A stretch of 64,000 nt of DNA. Origin: JAWVZH01 sp033722295. GTDB taxonomy: Bacteria; Bacteroidota; Bacteroidia; Chitinophagales; Saprospiraceae. The notes under the pieces were generated by a model, which was not told the origin of the DNA, ran no database searches, and saw nothing but the letters and a program-made list of their open reading frames with translations. Shown here piece by piece: positions 1 to 10,212 of this stretch. Within the stretch, counting starts at the first letter, position 1; each line of letters opens with the position of its first letter. The stretch lies in the NCBI GenBank assembly GCA_033722295.1, contig JAWVZH010000001.1, positions 9,482-73,481 of the forward strand, written 5' to 3'. The translations under genes were made by a program, and so were the position numbers.

Positions 1-2
1 TG

Positions 3-3000
3 GTACCGTTGGACGGCGGACGATTTGCATCTTCAGATCTGAATGACCTGTATCGTCGTGTGATCATTAGAAATAACAGGCTCAAAAGATTGTTGGAGAT
101 AAAGGCACCTGAGGTGATCCTCAGAAATGAGAAGCGAATGCTTCAGGAAGCTGTGGACTCCCTGTTTGATAATTCACGAAAATCTAATGCTGTCAAGGCA
201 GAAGGTGGTAGAGCACTGAAATCGTTATCTGATATCCTTAAAGGTAAGCAAGGACGTTTTCGTCAGAACCTCCTCGGTAAGCGTGTGGATTATTCAGGAA
301 GATCTGTCATCGTAGTTGGTCCAGCGCTTCAACTTCATGAATGCGGTATCCCTAAAGCGATGGCTGCTGAACTCTTCAAGCCCTTTGTGATCCGTAAGCT
401 GATAGAACGCGGGATCGTGAAAACGGTGAAATCGGCGAAAAAACTTGTCGATAGGAAGGAACCGGTAATCTGGGAGATATTGGAAAATATCCTGAAAGGA
501 CACCCTGTATTACTCAACCGGGCTCCGACTCTTCACAGACTGTCGATTCAGGCATTCCAGCCAGTGCTGGTAGAAGGTAAAGCGATTCAGTTGCACCCGC
601 TCGTATGTGGTGCCTTCAACGCGGATTTCGACGGTGACCAAATGGCGGTTCATGTGCCTCTTGGACATGGGGCGATACTGGAGGCACAAATGCTGATGCT
701 TGCCTCTCATAATATGCTGAATCCCCAGGATGGTTCTCCGATCACGCTGCCTTCCCAGGATATGGTTCTTGGACTGTATTACCTGACAAAGGAGCTGCCA
801 GGAGGACTTGGTGAGGGAATGACATTTTATTCTTCGGAAGAGGTTCTGATCGCGTACAACGAGAAAAGGGTAGGACTTCATGCAGGGATAAAAGTTCGTG
901 CCAAGGTTGAATCTGAAGAGGATGAGTTGATCTACAAGATCGTTGAAACCACTGTGGGTCGTGTGATCTTTAATGAGGCGGTGCCTGAGCATGTTCCTTT
1001 CTGTAATGAATTGTTGACCAAAAAGAACCTCAAGAAGGTGATCAATGATATCATCGAGAGAACCAACATGTCAACGACGGCAAGATTCCTCGATGAGATC
1101 AAGGATATGGGATTCAAGTGGTCTTTCCTGGGAGGACTGTCTTTCAATCTCGGTGACCTCATCACGCCAACGATCAAGCAGAAGACCCTCAAAGAGGCGA
1201 CTTCAGAGGTCGACGAAGTGTGGGACAACTATAACATGGGTCTGATCACCAATAATGAGAGATATAATCAGATTATCGATAAGTGGACTTATGCGGATAA
1301 TCGGATCACAGATAACCTGATGAAAGAATTGGCCGAGCACAAACAAGGTTTTAACTCGGTATATATGATGCTTGATTCAGGAGCAAGGGGCTCAAAACAG
1401 CAGATCAAGCAGTTGGCTGGTTTGAGAGGGTTGATGGCAAAACCAAGAAAGTCCGGTGATACCGGAGGAGCCATTATCGAAAACCCGATCTTGTCCAACT
1501 TCCTCGATGGGTTGTCAGTACTAGAATACTTTATCTCTACGCACGGTGCAAGAAAAGGTCTGGCGGATACGGCACTCAAAACGGCAGATGCCGGTTATCT
1601 GACAAGACGACTCGTAGATGTGTCGCAGGATGTCGTAATACTTGAGGAAGACTGTGATACTCTCAGAGGTATTACTCTTACTGCACTGAGAGAGAATGAC
1701 AAGATTCTACAGGATCTGCAATCTCGAATAGTAGGAAGAAACTCCCTGTATGAGATCAAAGATCCGGAATCAGATGAAGTCATTGTAGAAGAAGGAGGAT
1801 ATATCTCCGAGAAAATAGCTCGTAAAATAGAGAGTGCAGGAATTGAAGAAGTGACGATACGGTCTGCATTGACTTGTGAAACAGCAAGAGGTATTTGTAA
1901 GAAATGCTATGGTAAGAACCTGGCTACCGGTAGAGAGTCCGAATCGGGAGATGCTGTTGGTATTATTGCTGCCCAGTCGATAGGTGAACCGGGTACTCAG
2001 TTGACGCTGAGAACATTCCACGTGGGTGGTGTTGCTTCGGTTTCAAAGGCTGAGTCTCAACTCATCGCTGCTTATGACGGTGTACTGGAGTTTGACGGTA
2101 TCAAGACTACAGAGGTAGAAGGTGAGGAGGACAAGACCGTTGTTCTTTCCAGGTCTGGAGAGATCAGGATAAGAGAATCCAAGGGTGGTAAAGTTTTGAC
2201 AACCTTACACGTACCTTATGGCTCAGATCTCCTGGTCAAGGATAAAAAGAAAGTCAAGAAAGGAGACATTCTCTGTGAATGGGATCCGTTCAATGCTGTG
2301 ATCATCAGTGAGTTCTCTGGTATTGCACAGTTTGATTCGATCGAAGAGGGTGTGACTTACAGAACGGAAAGGGATGATCAGACGGGATATGAAGAGAAGG
2401 TCATTGTAGAGACGAAGAATAAGAAGAAGATCCCGACCATCAAGATCATAAGCCCATCAGGAGAGGAATTAAAGAGTTACAACTTGCCGGTTGGGTCATA
2501 TATTTCCATCGACGATGGGGCAGAAGTAAGATCTGGAGAAAAGATCGCGAAGATTCCAAGGAGCCTTGGAAAGATCTCGGATATTACCGGTGGTCTGCCA
2601 AGAGTTACCGAGTTGTTTGAAGCGAGGAATCCGTCGAATCCAGCCGTGGTGTCAGAGATAGACGGAATCGTATCGCTAGGAAAGATCAAGAGAGGAAACA
2701 GGGAAGTGTTTGTAGAGGATGAAAAGACTGGCCAGAAGCGAAAGTATCTGATAGGGTTGTCCAAGCACATCCTCGTTCAGGAAGGCGATTTCGTAAGAGC
2801 AGGAATGCAGTTGTCAGATGGTGCAATTTCCCCAAAGGACATACTGCACATCAAAGGCCCTTACGCGGTTCAGGAATATCTGGTCAACGGCGTACAGGAG
2901 GTTTACAGATCGCAGGGTATCAACATCAATGATAAGCATATCGAGGTGATCGTTCGTCAAATGATGAGACGTGTGACTATCCTGGATCCGGGTGATACGA

Positions 3001-3485
3001 GTTTCCTGGAGGGCGAGGCGGTTGAACGCTACGACTTCTTTGAGCAAAACGACTGGATCTACGATAAGAAACTAGTTACAGAAGCTGGTGACAGTAATAA
3101 GCTCAAGCCTGGTCAGCTCGTAACATTGAGACAATTGAGAGAAGAGAATTCTTATCTCAAAAGGAACGACCTGAAACTTGTGGAATACCGGGACGCCAAG
3201 CCGGCGACTTCAGAGCCACTGCTTCAGGGAATTACCAGGTCCTCTCTCGGAACTGTAAGCTGGATTTCAGCGGCATCCTTTCAGGAAACTACCAAAGTAT
3301 TGAGTACGGCAGCAATTGGTGCCAAGAAAGATACACTGGCAGGCCTGAAAGAGAATGTGATCGTTGGAAAGAGAATACCAGCAGGAACAGGCATGCCAAA
3401 GTTCAAGAAGCTCTTTGTCATGCCCAAGAAGGCTGAAACGGAAGAAGCCGAACTGGAAGAGGCTGAAGCTGAGGCCGGAGAATAG
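3..3485 (+). CDS. rpoC: DNA-directed RNA polymerase subunit beta' (5' truncated)
   Basis: Catalytic largest subunit of RNA polymerase. The reading frame is open to the left edge (in-frame codons from base 3), so the start lies outside; family lengths of about 1,400 residues imply that roughly 250-280 N-terminal residues are missing, including the first zinc finger. The visible part begins in the conserved block around [17 protein letters not shown]. It contains the absolutely conserved NADFDGD magnesium-binding loop (bases 618-638), the second zinc-binding cysteine group ([13 protein letters not shown], about 1873-1911) and, just after it, the [20 protein letters not shown] segment. The C-terminus is an acidic Glu/Ala-rich tail. 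A strong terminator follows 30 bases after the stop, as expected for the last gene of a ribosomal protein/rpoBC operon, though the upstream genes are not visible. Identification is certain. Confidence 0.98.
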   Translation, partial: VPLDGGRFASSDLNDLYRRVIIRNNRLKRLLEIKAPEVILRNEKRMLQEAVDSLFDNSRKSNAVKAEGGRALKSLSDILKGKQGRFRQNLLGKRVDYSGRSVIVVGPALQLHECGIPKAMAAELFKPFVIRKLIERGIVKTVKSAKKLVDRKEPVIWEILENILKGHPVLLNRAPTLHRLSIQAFQPVLVEGKAIQLHPLVCGAFNADFDGDQMAVHVPLGHGAILEAQMLMLASHNMLNPQDGSPITLPSQDMVLGLYYLTKELPGGLGEGMTFYSSEEVLIAYNEKRVGLHAGIKVRAKVESEEDELIYKIVETTVGRVIFNEAVPEHVPFCNELLTKKNLKKVINDIIERTNMSTTARFLDEIKDMGFKWSFLGGLSFNLGDLITPTIKQKTLKEATSEVDEVWDNYNMGLITNNERYNQIIDKWTYADNRITDNLMKELAEHKQGFNSVYMMLDSGARGSKQQIKQLAGLRGLMAKPRKSGDTGGAIIENPILSNFLDGLSVLEYFISTHGARKGLADTALKTADAGYLTRRLVDVSQDVVILEEDCDTLRGITLTALRENDKILQDLQSRIVGRNSLYEIKDPESDEVIVEEGGYISEKIARKIESAGIEEVTIRSALTCETARGICKKCYGKNLATGRESESGDAVGIIAAQSIGEPGTQLTLRTFHVGGVASVSKAESQLIAAYDGVLEFDGIKTTEVEGEEDKTVVLSRSGEIRIRESKGGKVLTTLHVPYGSDLLVKDKKKVKKGDILCEWDPFNAVIISEFSGIAQFDSIEEGVTYRTERDDQTGYEEKVIVETKNKKKIPTIKIISPSGEELKSYNLPVGSYISIDDGAEVRSGEKIAKIPRSLGKISDITGGLPRVTELFEARNPSNPAVVSEIDGIVSLGKIKRGNREVFVEDEKTGQKRKYLIGLSKHILVQEGDFVRAGMQLSDGAISPKDILHIKGPYAVQEYLVNGVQEVYRSQGININDKHIEVIVRQMMRRVTILDPGDTSFLEGEAVERYDFFEQNDWIYDKKLVTEAGDSNKLKPGQLVTLRQLREENSYLKRNDLKLVEYRDAKPATSEPLLQGITRSSLGTVSWISAASFQETTKVLSTAAIGAKKDTLAGLKENVIVGKRIPAGTGMPKFKKLFVMPKKAETEEAELEEAEAEAGE

Positions 3486-3514
3486 GACTGGATAGGAAAT
3501 TCAGAATATCATCA

Positions 3515-3549
3515 GGGGCAGGAATTAAAATTTCTGCCCCTTTTCTTTT
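3515..3549 (+). terminator. rho-independent terminator after rpoC
   Basis: Perfect 7-bp GC-rich stem (GGGGCAG, 3515-3521, with CTGCCCC, 3534-3540), possibly extended by AT pairs inside the loop, followed at once by TTTTCTTTT. It ends the rpoC transcript. Confidence 0.88.
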
Positions 3550-3656
3550 GGTGTCATGCGGTCGTCTCCAGGGCACAAATTCTCATGACTAAGTTTTGAA
3601 ATTTTTGATCAGTTTGTTTTATTAAATGTGAATAATTAATAATTAACTGATAATCT

Positions 3657-4064
3657 ATGCTTTACAGAATTACTTTTTTATGGTTGATCATAGGCGCATT
3701 GACCTTATTTTCCTGTTCGAAGGATGACGATCCTCAGATCAAGAACCTGAAGGTCTGCACGGAGCTTTCTGGTAACAGTTGTGAGAGTCATGAAGGTACT
3801 ATCAGCCCAACTGAGAGTGCGATCTACACGTCTGCAGAGTTGGAATCCATTGAAAATGCAAATGTCACCATTGCACTTTGGGCCTGGGATGGCTCTGATT
3901 GGATACAACTCACGCAGGTGACCATCAATAATGAGGACAAGAATATTGTGAATGCCACTTTTACCAACCAGAACCCATGGCCAGAAACGGATTATGAGAT
4001 TGAATATACAGTTGACACTGATCCGGAATTGGTTTCAACAGTGATGTTCACCATAGAGTCTTAG
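3657..4064 (+). CDS. small secreted lipoprotein, function unknown
   Basis: A 135-residue product with a short hydrophobic signal segment and a lipobox (LFSC, Cys20) followed by SKDDD. The acidic residues right after the lipidated cysteine resemble the Bacteroidota signal for surface export of lipoproteins (family knowledge; surface location is inference). The rest contains two cysteines (KVCTELSGNSC) and a beta-rich stretch with no recognisable domain. It is monocistronic, with an AT-rich upstream region and a convergent riboflavin synthase gene downstream. No function is proposed. Confidence 0.8.
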   Translation: MLYRITFLWLIIGALTLFSCSKDDDPQIKNLKVCTELSGNSCESHEGTISPTESAIYTSAELESIENANVTIALWAWDGSDWIQLTQVTINNEDKNIVNATFTNQNPWPETDYEIEYTVDTDPELVSTVMFTIES

Positions 4065-4111
4065 AAGAACCAGATCAACCAAGTTTGGGCCCTGTTTTTT
4101 ACCTGGCTTGA

Positions 4112-4708
4112 CTAGGTCTTGTTTGCCAGGATGGAAAATCTGTGCAGGTACTTGCCAATTATGTCATATTCCAGATTGACCATCATACCTTCGTCCAATT
4201 GTTTGAAGGTGGTGTGATCGTAAGTATAGGGAATGATTGCAACGCTGAAGTGATCATCTTTCAGATCAGCTATAGTCAGACTCACCCCGTTAATGCAGAT
4301 CGATCCCTGGGGAATGAACAGATGATCAGCTCCTTGTGGTATTTTAAAAGTGAACTTCCAGCTTCCATTAAGGGATACCTTTCTGATACATCGGGTCGTA
4401 CCATCTATATGCCCCTGAACCATATGGCCATCCAGCCTGGAGCCTATTCGGGCGGCACGCTCAAGGTTGACCAGATCGCCTTTCTCAAGATCTCGAAGAT
4501 TAGATTTTTTGAGGGTTTCATCAATGGCAGTGATGGCATGATGGTCGCCTTCGGTCGCTTCTACCGTCAGGCAAACCCCATTGTGACTTACACTTTGGTC
4601 GACCTTCAATTCACTGGATATATGACTGTGGATCTCGATCTGCTTACTCGTGCCCCGTTGCACGATCGATCTTACCTCTCCAATGGATTCTATAATTCCT
4701 GTAAACAT
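4112..4708 (-). CDS. ribE: riboflavin synthase, alpha subunit
   Basis: Catalyses dismutation of two 6,7-dimethyl-8-ribityllumazine molecules to riboflavin in the cytoplasm. The 198-residue length is typical. The diagnostic N-terminus MFTGIIE is present, and the two lumazine-binding barrel repeats can be followed: SHNGVCLTVE near residue 43 in the first and INGVSLTIADL near residue 139 in the second, with the GHMVQGHIDG linker block near residue 93. It is the last gene of a minus-strand run and starts 11 bases after the stop of a large T9SS surface protein, so co-transcription is likely although no functional link is evident. Confidence 0.96.
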   Translation of the reverse strand: MFTGIIESIGEVRSIVQRGTSKQIEIHSHISSELKVDQSVSHNGVCLTVEATEGDHHAITAIDETLKKSNLRDLEKGDLVNLERAARIGSRLDGHMVQGHIDGTTRCIRKVSLNGSWKFTFKIPQGADHLFIPQGSICINGVSLTIADLKDDHFSVAIIPYTYDHTTFKQLDEGMMVNLEYDIIGKYLHRFSILANKT

Positions 4709-4719
4709 GTAATGCGCAG

Positions 4720-7443
4720 TTACTGACTTCTGATAAGCTCTATGTAGCCTTTCAGTATATTATCCTGACGAAGGATGCCGTCGTAATGACTCTCGAATAC
4801 GACACAACTGTAAAAATAGGTTCCATCCGCCAACTCTTCACCATTAAGATTGGTGCCATCCCAATTGATCTCCGGATCTTCGGTCTCAAAGACAAGCTGC
4901 CCCCATCTGTTGAACACACTGAATTCCACATGATCGATAAACCGTTTTCTGCGAGGCACGAATAGATCATTTTGACCATTACCATTAGGTGTGAATGTGT
5001 TCGGCAACTCGTAAAGTGGGCAATTTTCAACGCAATTGATGTCGGTTCTTTTGCTTTCGTTCCCTACAGAATCGACAGAGGTTACGCTGTAACATCCTGC
5101 TGCCTGTGATCCTACCAGATGGGTATATTCGAATGTGCTACCGTACATTATTGTGTCAAGGGCGATCCATTCGCTGTTGACCGTCCTTCGAAAATAAATG
5201 ATGAAAGAGACAAGGTCCTCAGAGCCTTCACATATGAAAGTTGGATCATTCCAGCTGATCACATTATAAAAATCCTCTTCACTGATGTCTTCTTCATCGT
5301 CACATGGATTGGTGACATTTACCTCTGGAGCACATGGCGCCACGGAATCTATGGGGACTCCACATGCTACCTGCGAGTGATTCAGTAAAAGGAGATCAAG
5401 ATCGTCCAGTCCATAATCACCGTAACCCAAGACTTTAAAGCAATAGGTTTCACCATTGGTCAAGTCGTCCACCAGGAAGGTAGTATCAGACGTCCGGCCA
5501 AGAGTATCAAAATCACCAAGGTCGTTTTCCATCAAAATGTCGTAATACAAATTATCCCAGGGCACATCTTCCGACCAGTTCAGCATGATCTGCCGATCGG
5601 TATTGATAGTATTAAGATAAATAGAGCTTGCATCCTCCGAGGTTCTGAAGGAAGGGACGTTTCCATATGTGAAATCCACCTGGTACTCATAACCAGTAGT
5701 TACAGTATTCAGATTTTGGTCCATCCAGGTCGTATCAACGTCGGAAGACCAGGTGGGCGCAGTAAAGATTGCACCGGGCACTTGAGTATATGTACCGATG
5801 CCGGTTGGACGCCGCTCTAACCGGTATACATAAGGACCCGGTCTTTGTATTGTGTCAAGCTCTTCGGCTACGGGGCGTGTCCAGCGGATGTAGATGCGTC
5901 CAGTATCAGTATTTGTAGATCTTACATCAACATTCAAAATAAGCGGTTGATCTCGTGACAATTGGAGACAAACCTCCTCTGAGGTCAGGCTCTCGACAAA
6001 GTTGAATGGAAATCCTGCCGGACTTTTTCTGGCAAATTCGGCCAGCACCCGGTAGCAATAGGTCCTGCCTTTCTCTGCCGTTTCATCACGATAGAAATAA
6101 CGTCCGTTAGCTTCTTCCTGGAATTGATAATCCAGAAGGGTATATCCCTGACCTTCTAATCCTGGGTTGCAAGTGTCGGGAATAACATCCTTATGTCCTA
6201 TACGTCGCCATATACTAAAACCATAGAAATAGTCATCAAGAGCATCTTCGCACCTGTAAGGAGAGGCCCAGCTTACGATAATGTCCTCCTGGTTGGCTTC
6301 GCCTTGTACTTCTTGGGGTGGAGGGCCTACAACCTTTATTCTCAGTGTATGGAGGTCTGAGAGCGGCGGAAAAGTCTGCGGTTGGTCGACAGCCTTGAAT
6401 ACAATGGTATAAGGCTCGTTACGAATATGATTGCAGTTGGTATACCACAAAAATCTCCCGTTCACAGGACCATCGGAATAATTGTCAGGCGCTTCAAAAG
6501 TTGCCGGTGATGAAGACAGATCAAAGGCACCTCCAGTAGAGGTCAGTAAAATCTGGTCTGGCCGTGCATTGAGATCGATGGCAGTGACATTCAGGTCTAT
6601 GGTATCACCAGCTACAACACAGATCTCTGTTTCTGCGGAGATCAGAGGAGGGGCATTCTCACATGCCAGGATCTCTATCTGCATATCCCGGATTATACTG
6701 TTAATCAATTGACCCTTTCTGTACTCGTTCACACGGAAAGCAATATTGAATTCTCCTTCCCTTTGGGGAAAGTTCCACTTGAATTCTCCTGTTCTCTCAT
6801 TCAGGGTGATGACATTATCCGGCCCGGGTAGAATTTGATCAGGAAACTCATAGTTCTTTATCGTTGTATCAGGTCCCTGAAAGGGAATGATAAGCTCGAA
6901 CGATAAGCTGTCACCATCAGGATCTGAGGCATTGGGATTATGTGTGAAGGGCTGGCCTACACAGCCAAAGTCAATAGGAGGCTCCAGAAGTATCGCACTG
7001 CTGTTCTGACCCTGAAATTGATTATTGAGCAAAGTAAGAGTGGTGGATATATAAAATTTTACATTGACAGAGTTGGGAATATTGACCACATCAGCAACGC
7101 GATTGGGATCTTGCATTCCGATCGTATAGGTGCCCCTTCCGGGATAGGTGTGCCGTCCAATATATATGTTCTTTTTGATGTCATTACCCAGTGACTCACC
7201 ATTATTGTCGGGACCGTTACTCCTGAATAGTATTGAAAAGGTGCCATCTCCCCAATTGACAAGAATGCTGTCTCTGTCAGCATTTGTACTGCTTTCCTTC
7301 GTATAGGTAGTTACCGTACACTCTATACTGAGATCATCGAGTTGGACATAAGTGATCTCTCCCGCTCGGTTGTGCGTGCCCCAGGCGAATAATGGAATGC
7401 CACAAATGGTGACTAATAACAATCTTTTCAGGATGCTGTACAT
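4720..7443 (-). CDS. large secreted protein with T9SS type B (gliding motility-associated) C-terminal domain
   Basis: A 907-residue surface protein. The ATG at 7443 is preferred to an upstream TTG at 7488 because it places a clean signal peptide (MYSILKRLLLVTICGIPLFAWG) at the N-terminus, followed by THNRAGEI, a start shared by many Bacteroidota gliding-associated proteins. The middle holds beta-sandwich repeats that look like cadherin/Ig-type (ASDPDGDSLSFEL) and several fibronectin type III-like units. The last ~90 residues are the CHU_C type B sorting domain (PNTFTPNGNGQNDLF, FNRWGQLVFE, WDGTNLNGEELADGTYFY). It is predicted to be exported by the type IX system and held at the cell surface; ligand unknown. 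It sits between rfbD (63 bases) and ribE (11 bases), an odd place for a cell-surface gene. Confidence 0.88.
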   Translation of the reverse strand: MYSILKRLLLVTICGIPLFAWGTHNRAGEITYVQLDDLSIECTVTTYTKESSTNADRDSILVNWGDGTFSILFRSNGPDNNGESLGNDIKKNIYIGRHTYPGRGTYTIGMQDPNRVADVVNIPNSVNVKFYISTTLTLLNNQFQGQNSSAILLEPPIDFGCVGQPFTHNPNASDPDGDSLSFELIIPFQGPDTTIKNYEFPDQILPGPDNVITLNERTGEFKWNFPQREGEFNIAFRVNEYRKGQLINSIIRDMQIEILACENAPPLISAETEICVVAGDTIDLNVTAIDLNARPDQILLTSTGGAFDLSSSPATFEAPDNYSDGPVNGRFLWYTNCNHIRNEPYTIVFKAVDQPQTFPPLSDLHTLRIKVVGPPPQEVQGEANQEDIIVSWASPYRCEDALDDYFYGFSIWRRIGHKDVIPDTCNPGLEGQGYTLLDYQFQEEANGRYFYRDETAEKGRTYCYRVLAEFARKSPAGFPFNFVESLTSEEVCLQLSRDQPLILNVDVRSTNTDTGRIYIRWTRPVAEELDTIQRPGPYVYRLERRPTGIGTYTQVPGAIFTAPTWSSDVDTTWMDQNLNTVTTGYEYQVDFTYGNVPSFRTSEDASSIYLNTINTDRQIMLNWSEDVPWDNLYYDILMENDLGDFDTLGRTSDTTFLVDDLTNGETYCFKVLGYGDYGLDDLDLLLLNHSQVACGVPIDSVAPCAPEVNVTNPCDDEEDISEEDFYNVISWNDPTFICEGSEDLVSFIIYFRRTVNSEWIALDTIMYGSTFEYTHLVGSQAAGCYSVTSVDSVGNESKRTDINCVENCPLYELPNTFTPNGNGQNDLFVPRRKRFIDHVEFSVFNRWGQLVFETEDPEINWDGTNLNGEELADGTYFYSCVVFESHYDGILRQDNILKGYIELIRSQ

Positions 7444-7506
7444 CTGGTCATGCTGTCTGTCTAAGATAAACGATTTTTGCTCGCTCAAGTTGTGAAGTAT
7501 CGATAA

Positions 7507-8370
7507 TCAGCTAATAGAGGACAAACAAGAGGAAAGTGCTTCCGTCCAGTGCTGTCTTTTTATACCTGTATCTTCTTCAAGTCGGGAACAATTCAAAATA
7601 CTGAAATGGGGGCGAGGCGCTTTTGCACCATATGATGCGGAATCTATAGGTGTGACCTGTACATTTATTTTAGCCATTTTGAAGATCATAACGGCAAATT
7701 CATACCAATTGGTGAATCCGGTATGCGTGTAATGATAAATTACGTTTTGGTCGCTGCTCAGTTGACGGTTCTTTATCATACTCAGAATAAGCTCTGCGAT
7801 TTCATGTGCAGATGTCGGACAGCCCCATTGATCCTGTATGACACTGAGTCGGTCGTGTGACTTTCCGAGCTTTATCATCGTACGCAGAAAATTATTACCA
7901 TACCGGGAGTATATCCAACTCGTCCTCAGGATGGTCGCCGAGGCTGCGTTATTAAGGATTATTTCATCTCCTTTGAGCTTTGATTTTCCATACTGGCTTT
8001 TCGGGGTGCACGGATCCTTTTCGGTCAGTGGTCTTCGAAGTCTATTATGATAGACATAGTCTGAGCTGATATGAATGAGATGGCAATTGTGATCTGAGCA
8101 TGCTCTCGACAGATGCTCCAGGGCCAGGCCGTTTATGGTCATGGAGAGGTCGGACTTTACTTCGGCGAGATCAACTGCGGTAAATGCCGCAGTATTGATG
8201 AGATAGTCGAACTCACCCTCGGCTATGAGTGCTTCACTTCGACTTTTATCCGTGATATCCCATTTAGCTTTATCGAAAAAAACAATATTCAATTCCGGAA
8301 AGGACGGAAGAATGGCTTCAAGGCAAAGTGATAATTGGCCACCATATCCTGTTACTCCGATTTTTATCAT
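7507..8370 (-). CDS. rfbD: dTDP-4-dehydrorhamnose reductase
   Basis: Last step of dTDP-L-rhamnose synthesis: NAD(P)H-dependent reduction of dTDP-4-dehydro-L-rhamnose. The 287-residue product is an extended short-chain dehydrogenase with the N-terminal nucleotide-binding pattern IGVTGYGGQL, the SSDYVY block, and the catalytic YGKSKLKGE-like motif (seen as YGKSKLKGDE) near residue 128, then RTSWIYSRYGNNF. The start codon overlaps the end of rfbC by 4 bases (ATGA type), so the two are translationally coupled. The epimerase and reductase are here but the earlier enzymes (rfbA, rfbB) are not in the window. The gene may serve rhamnose-containing polysaccharide made elsewhere. Confidence 0.93.
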   Translation of the reverse strand: MIKIGVTGYGGQLSLCLEAILPSFPELNIVFFDKAKWDITDKSRSEALIAEGEFDYLINTAAFTAVDLAEVKSDLSMTINGLALEHLSRACSDHNCHLIHISSDYVYHNRLRRPLTEKDPCTPKSQYGKSKLKGDEIILNNAASATILRTSWIYSRYGNNFLRTMIKLGKSHDRLSVIQDQWGCPTSAHEIAELILSMIKNRQLSSDQNVIYHYTHTGFTNWYEFAVMIFKMAKINVQVTPIDSASYGAKAPRPHFSILNCSRLEEDTGIKRQHWTEALSSCLSSIS

Positions 8371-8909
8371 AAAGCAGGGACATGTTGACCGAAAGGAGGA
8401 TGTGCATTATCCTTATCGCTTAGTATGATCATATCATGAGGAAGAAGCCAGTCTATATCCAGTTGATCGTCCAGGGGATGAATGCCTCCTTCGTGTTCCG
8501 GAGCATAATGATTGTCACACTTATACGCAAAGATGGTTTCATCGGCCAACACTATGTACCCATGGCCAAAACCTCTCGGAATAAGGATCTGTCTCTTGTT
8601 CTCGCCACTCAGTATTTCGGAAAATACCTTTCCGTAAGAAGGCGACCCGGGTCTAAGGTCAGCAACTACGTCCAGGACTTCTCCTGAGATCACTCTGACC
8701 AGCTTAGCCTGTGCATGATCGCCGACCTGATAATGCAGGCCTCTCAGTACACCTTTATGTGATAAGGCTTCATTATCCTGCACCCAATTATAGGACTCGT
8801 ATTCGTCGAACCACTTTTTATTGAAGCTTTCTAAAAAGTACCCCCGATGATCCCTATGAACTTTCGGTTCTATAAGATATAAACCATTTATGCCTGTTGT
8901 TCGTATCAT
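8367..8909 (-). CDS. rfbC: dTDP-4-dehydrorhamnose 3,5-epimerase
   Basis: A 180-residue cupin enzyme that converts dTDP-4-dehydro-6-deoxyglucose to dTDP-4-dehydrorhamnose. Conserved elements are seen in order: PKVHRDHRGYFLESF near residue 15, the catalytic-His region LRGLHYQ near residue 56, AKLVRVISGEVLDVVADLR with the conserved aspartate, and RGFGHGYIVL near residue 115. Length fits the family. It overlaps der upstream and rfbD downstream by 4 bases each, so it is embedded in one transcript with them. Confidence 0.95.
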   Translation of the reverse strand: MIRTTGINGLYLIEPKVHRDHRGYFLESFNKKWFDEYESYNWVQDNEALSHKGVLRGLHYQVGDHAQAKLVRVISGEVLDVVADLRPGSPSYGKVFSEILSGENKRQILIPRGFGHGYIVLADETIFAYKCDNHYAPEHEGGIHPLDDQLDIDWLLPHDMIILSDKDNAHPPFGQHVPAL

Positions 8910-10207
8910 TTTTCGCGCATAAATACTTTGATCGGTACTCCTGTAAAATCGAAATATTCTCTCAATTTATTTTCAAGAAAGCCCATATAAGCCGGTCTGA
9001 CATGCTTGGGATGATTACAGAAAAAGGCAAAGGCGGGGTAGGCAAGTGGCAATTGAGAGACATATTTGATCTTGATGAACCGACCTCGATATGAAGGCGG
9101 TGGCGTCTTTTTTATGACTTCCAGCATGATCTGGTTCAGCTTAGAGGTTTTTATCCTTTTCGTTCGGTTTTGATAAACCTGGATCGCCGTTTCTATCACT
9201 CTGAAGATCCTTTGTTTGTCCAGGACGGAAGTAAAAATTACAGGCACATCATTGAACGGAGCGATCTTCCTTTTGATCCTGTCCTCAAAGTTCTTCGCGG
9301 TCATCGTTTCCTTTTCCACCAGGTCCCATTTGTTGACCGCAATGACGACTCCCTTGTTCTTCTTTATGGCCATAGAAAGTATGGCAAGGTCCTGAGCCTC
9401 TACACCTTTTGTGGCATCCATCAAGAGGATCACGACATCTGCCTCCTCGATAGCTTTGACCGCTCTTATCACCGAGTAAAACTCCAGGTTTTCATGAACC
9501 TTGCTCTTCTTGCGGATACCGGCAGTATCTATGAGGTAAAACTCTTTACCAAATTTGTCATACTTCGTGTAAATGCTATCCCTGGTCGTTCCTTCTATCT
9601 CTGTAACGATATTTCTCTCCTCGCCCAACAGAGCATTTGTCAGTGAAGACTTACCCACGTTGGGTTGGCCGACTATAGCGATCTTCGGGAGACTGTCATC
9701 CATCTGGTCTGTATCTTCCATGATCTCGGTGAGTGCATCAAGGAGTTCTCCCGTTCCACTTCCGGATAAAGAAGAAACGAAATGCACTCTTTCAAAGCCC
9801 AACGACCAGAATTCATTGGCTCGCAGTTGCCGCTCCAGATTATCTACCTTATTCACCACTACGAAGACCTCTTTCGGGGAGCGACGCAGTATATCTGCTA
9901 TTTCTTCATCAAGGTCAGTGATACCTGTGGTCGTGTCCACCATAAAAATAATTTGTGAGGCCTCGGACATGGCGATCTCAACCTGTTCCCTGATGGCCGC
10001 TTCGAATATATCATCAGATCCGCGTACAAAACCACCCGTATCTATCACAGAGAACTTGCGTCCGTTCCATTCACAATGACCATATTGTCTGTCACGGGTG
10101 ACCCCTGACCTGTCATCCACAATGGCCTGGCGTTCACCGATCAGTCTGTTATAAAGTGTCGATTTCCCAACGTTAGGGCGTCCGACTATGGCCACTACAT
10201 TTCCCAT
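8906..10207 (-). CDS. der: ribosome biogenesis GTPase Der
   Basis: Essential double-GTPase needed for assembly of the 50S ribosomal subunit. The 433-residue length and architecture match: first G domain with GRPNVGKST near residue 8 and DTGGF, second G domain with GQPNVGKSS near residue 180, DTAGIRKK, and NKWDLVEK, then a KH-like C-terminal domain ending in a basic tail. It starts 5 bases after the era stop on the same strand and overlaps rfbC by 4 bases. Pairing of the two ribosome-assembly GTPases Era and Der in one operon is sensible for co-regulation with growth rate. Confidence 0.97.
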   Translation of the reverse strand: MGNVVAIVGRPNVGKSTLYNRLIGERQAIVDDRSGVTRDRQYGHCEWNGRKFSVIDTGGFVRGSDDIFEAAIREQVEIAMSEASQIIFMVDTTTGITDLDEEIADILRRSPKEVFVVVNKVDNLERQLRANEFWSLGFERVHFVSSLSGSGTGELLDALTEIMEDTDQMDDSLPKIAIVGQPNVGKSSLTNALLGEERNIVTEIEGTTRDSIYTKYDKFGKEFYLIDTAGIRKKSKVHENLEFYSVIRAVKAIEEADVVILLMDATKGVEAQDLAILSMAIKKNKGVVIAVNKWDLVEKETMTAKNFEDRIKRKIAPFNDVPVIFTSVLDKQRIFRVIETAIQVYQNRTKRIKTSKLNQIMLEVIKKTPPPSYRGRFIKIKYVSQLPLAYPAFAFFCNHPKHVRPAYMGFLENKLREYFDFTGVPIKVFMREK

Positions 10208-10212
10208 AGTTG

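Noticed and set aside
4142..4726. 194-codon plus-strand ORF opposite riboflavin synthase
   Set aside because: It shadows ribE, which has all family motifs; the opposite frame shows no domain or signal.
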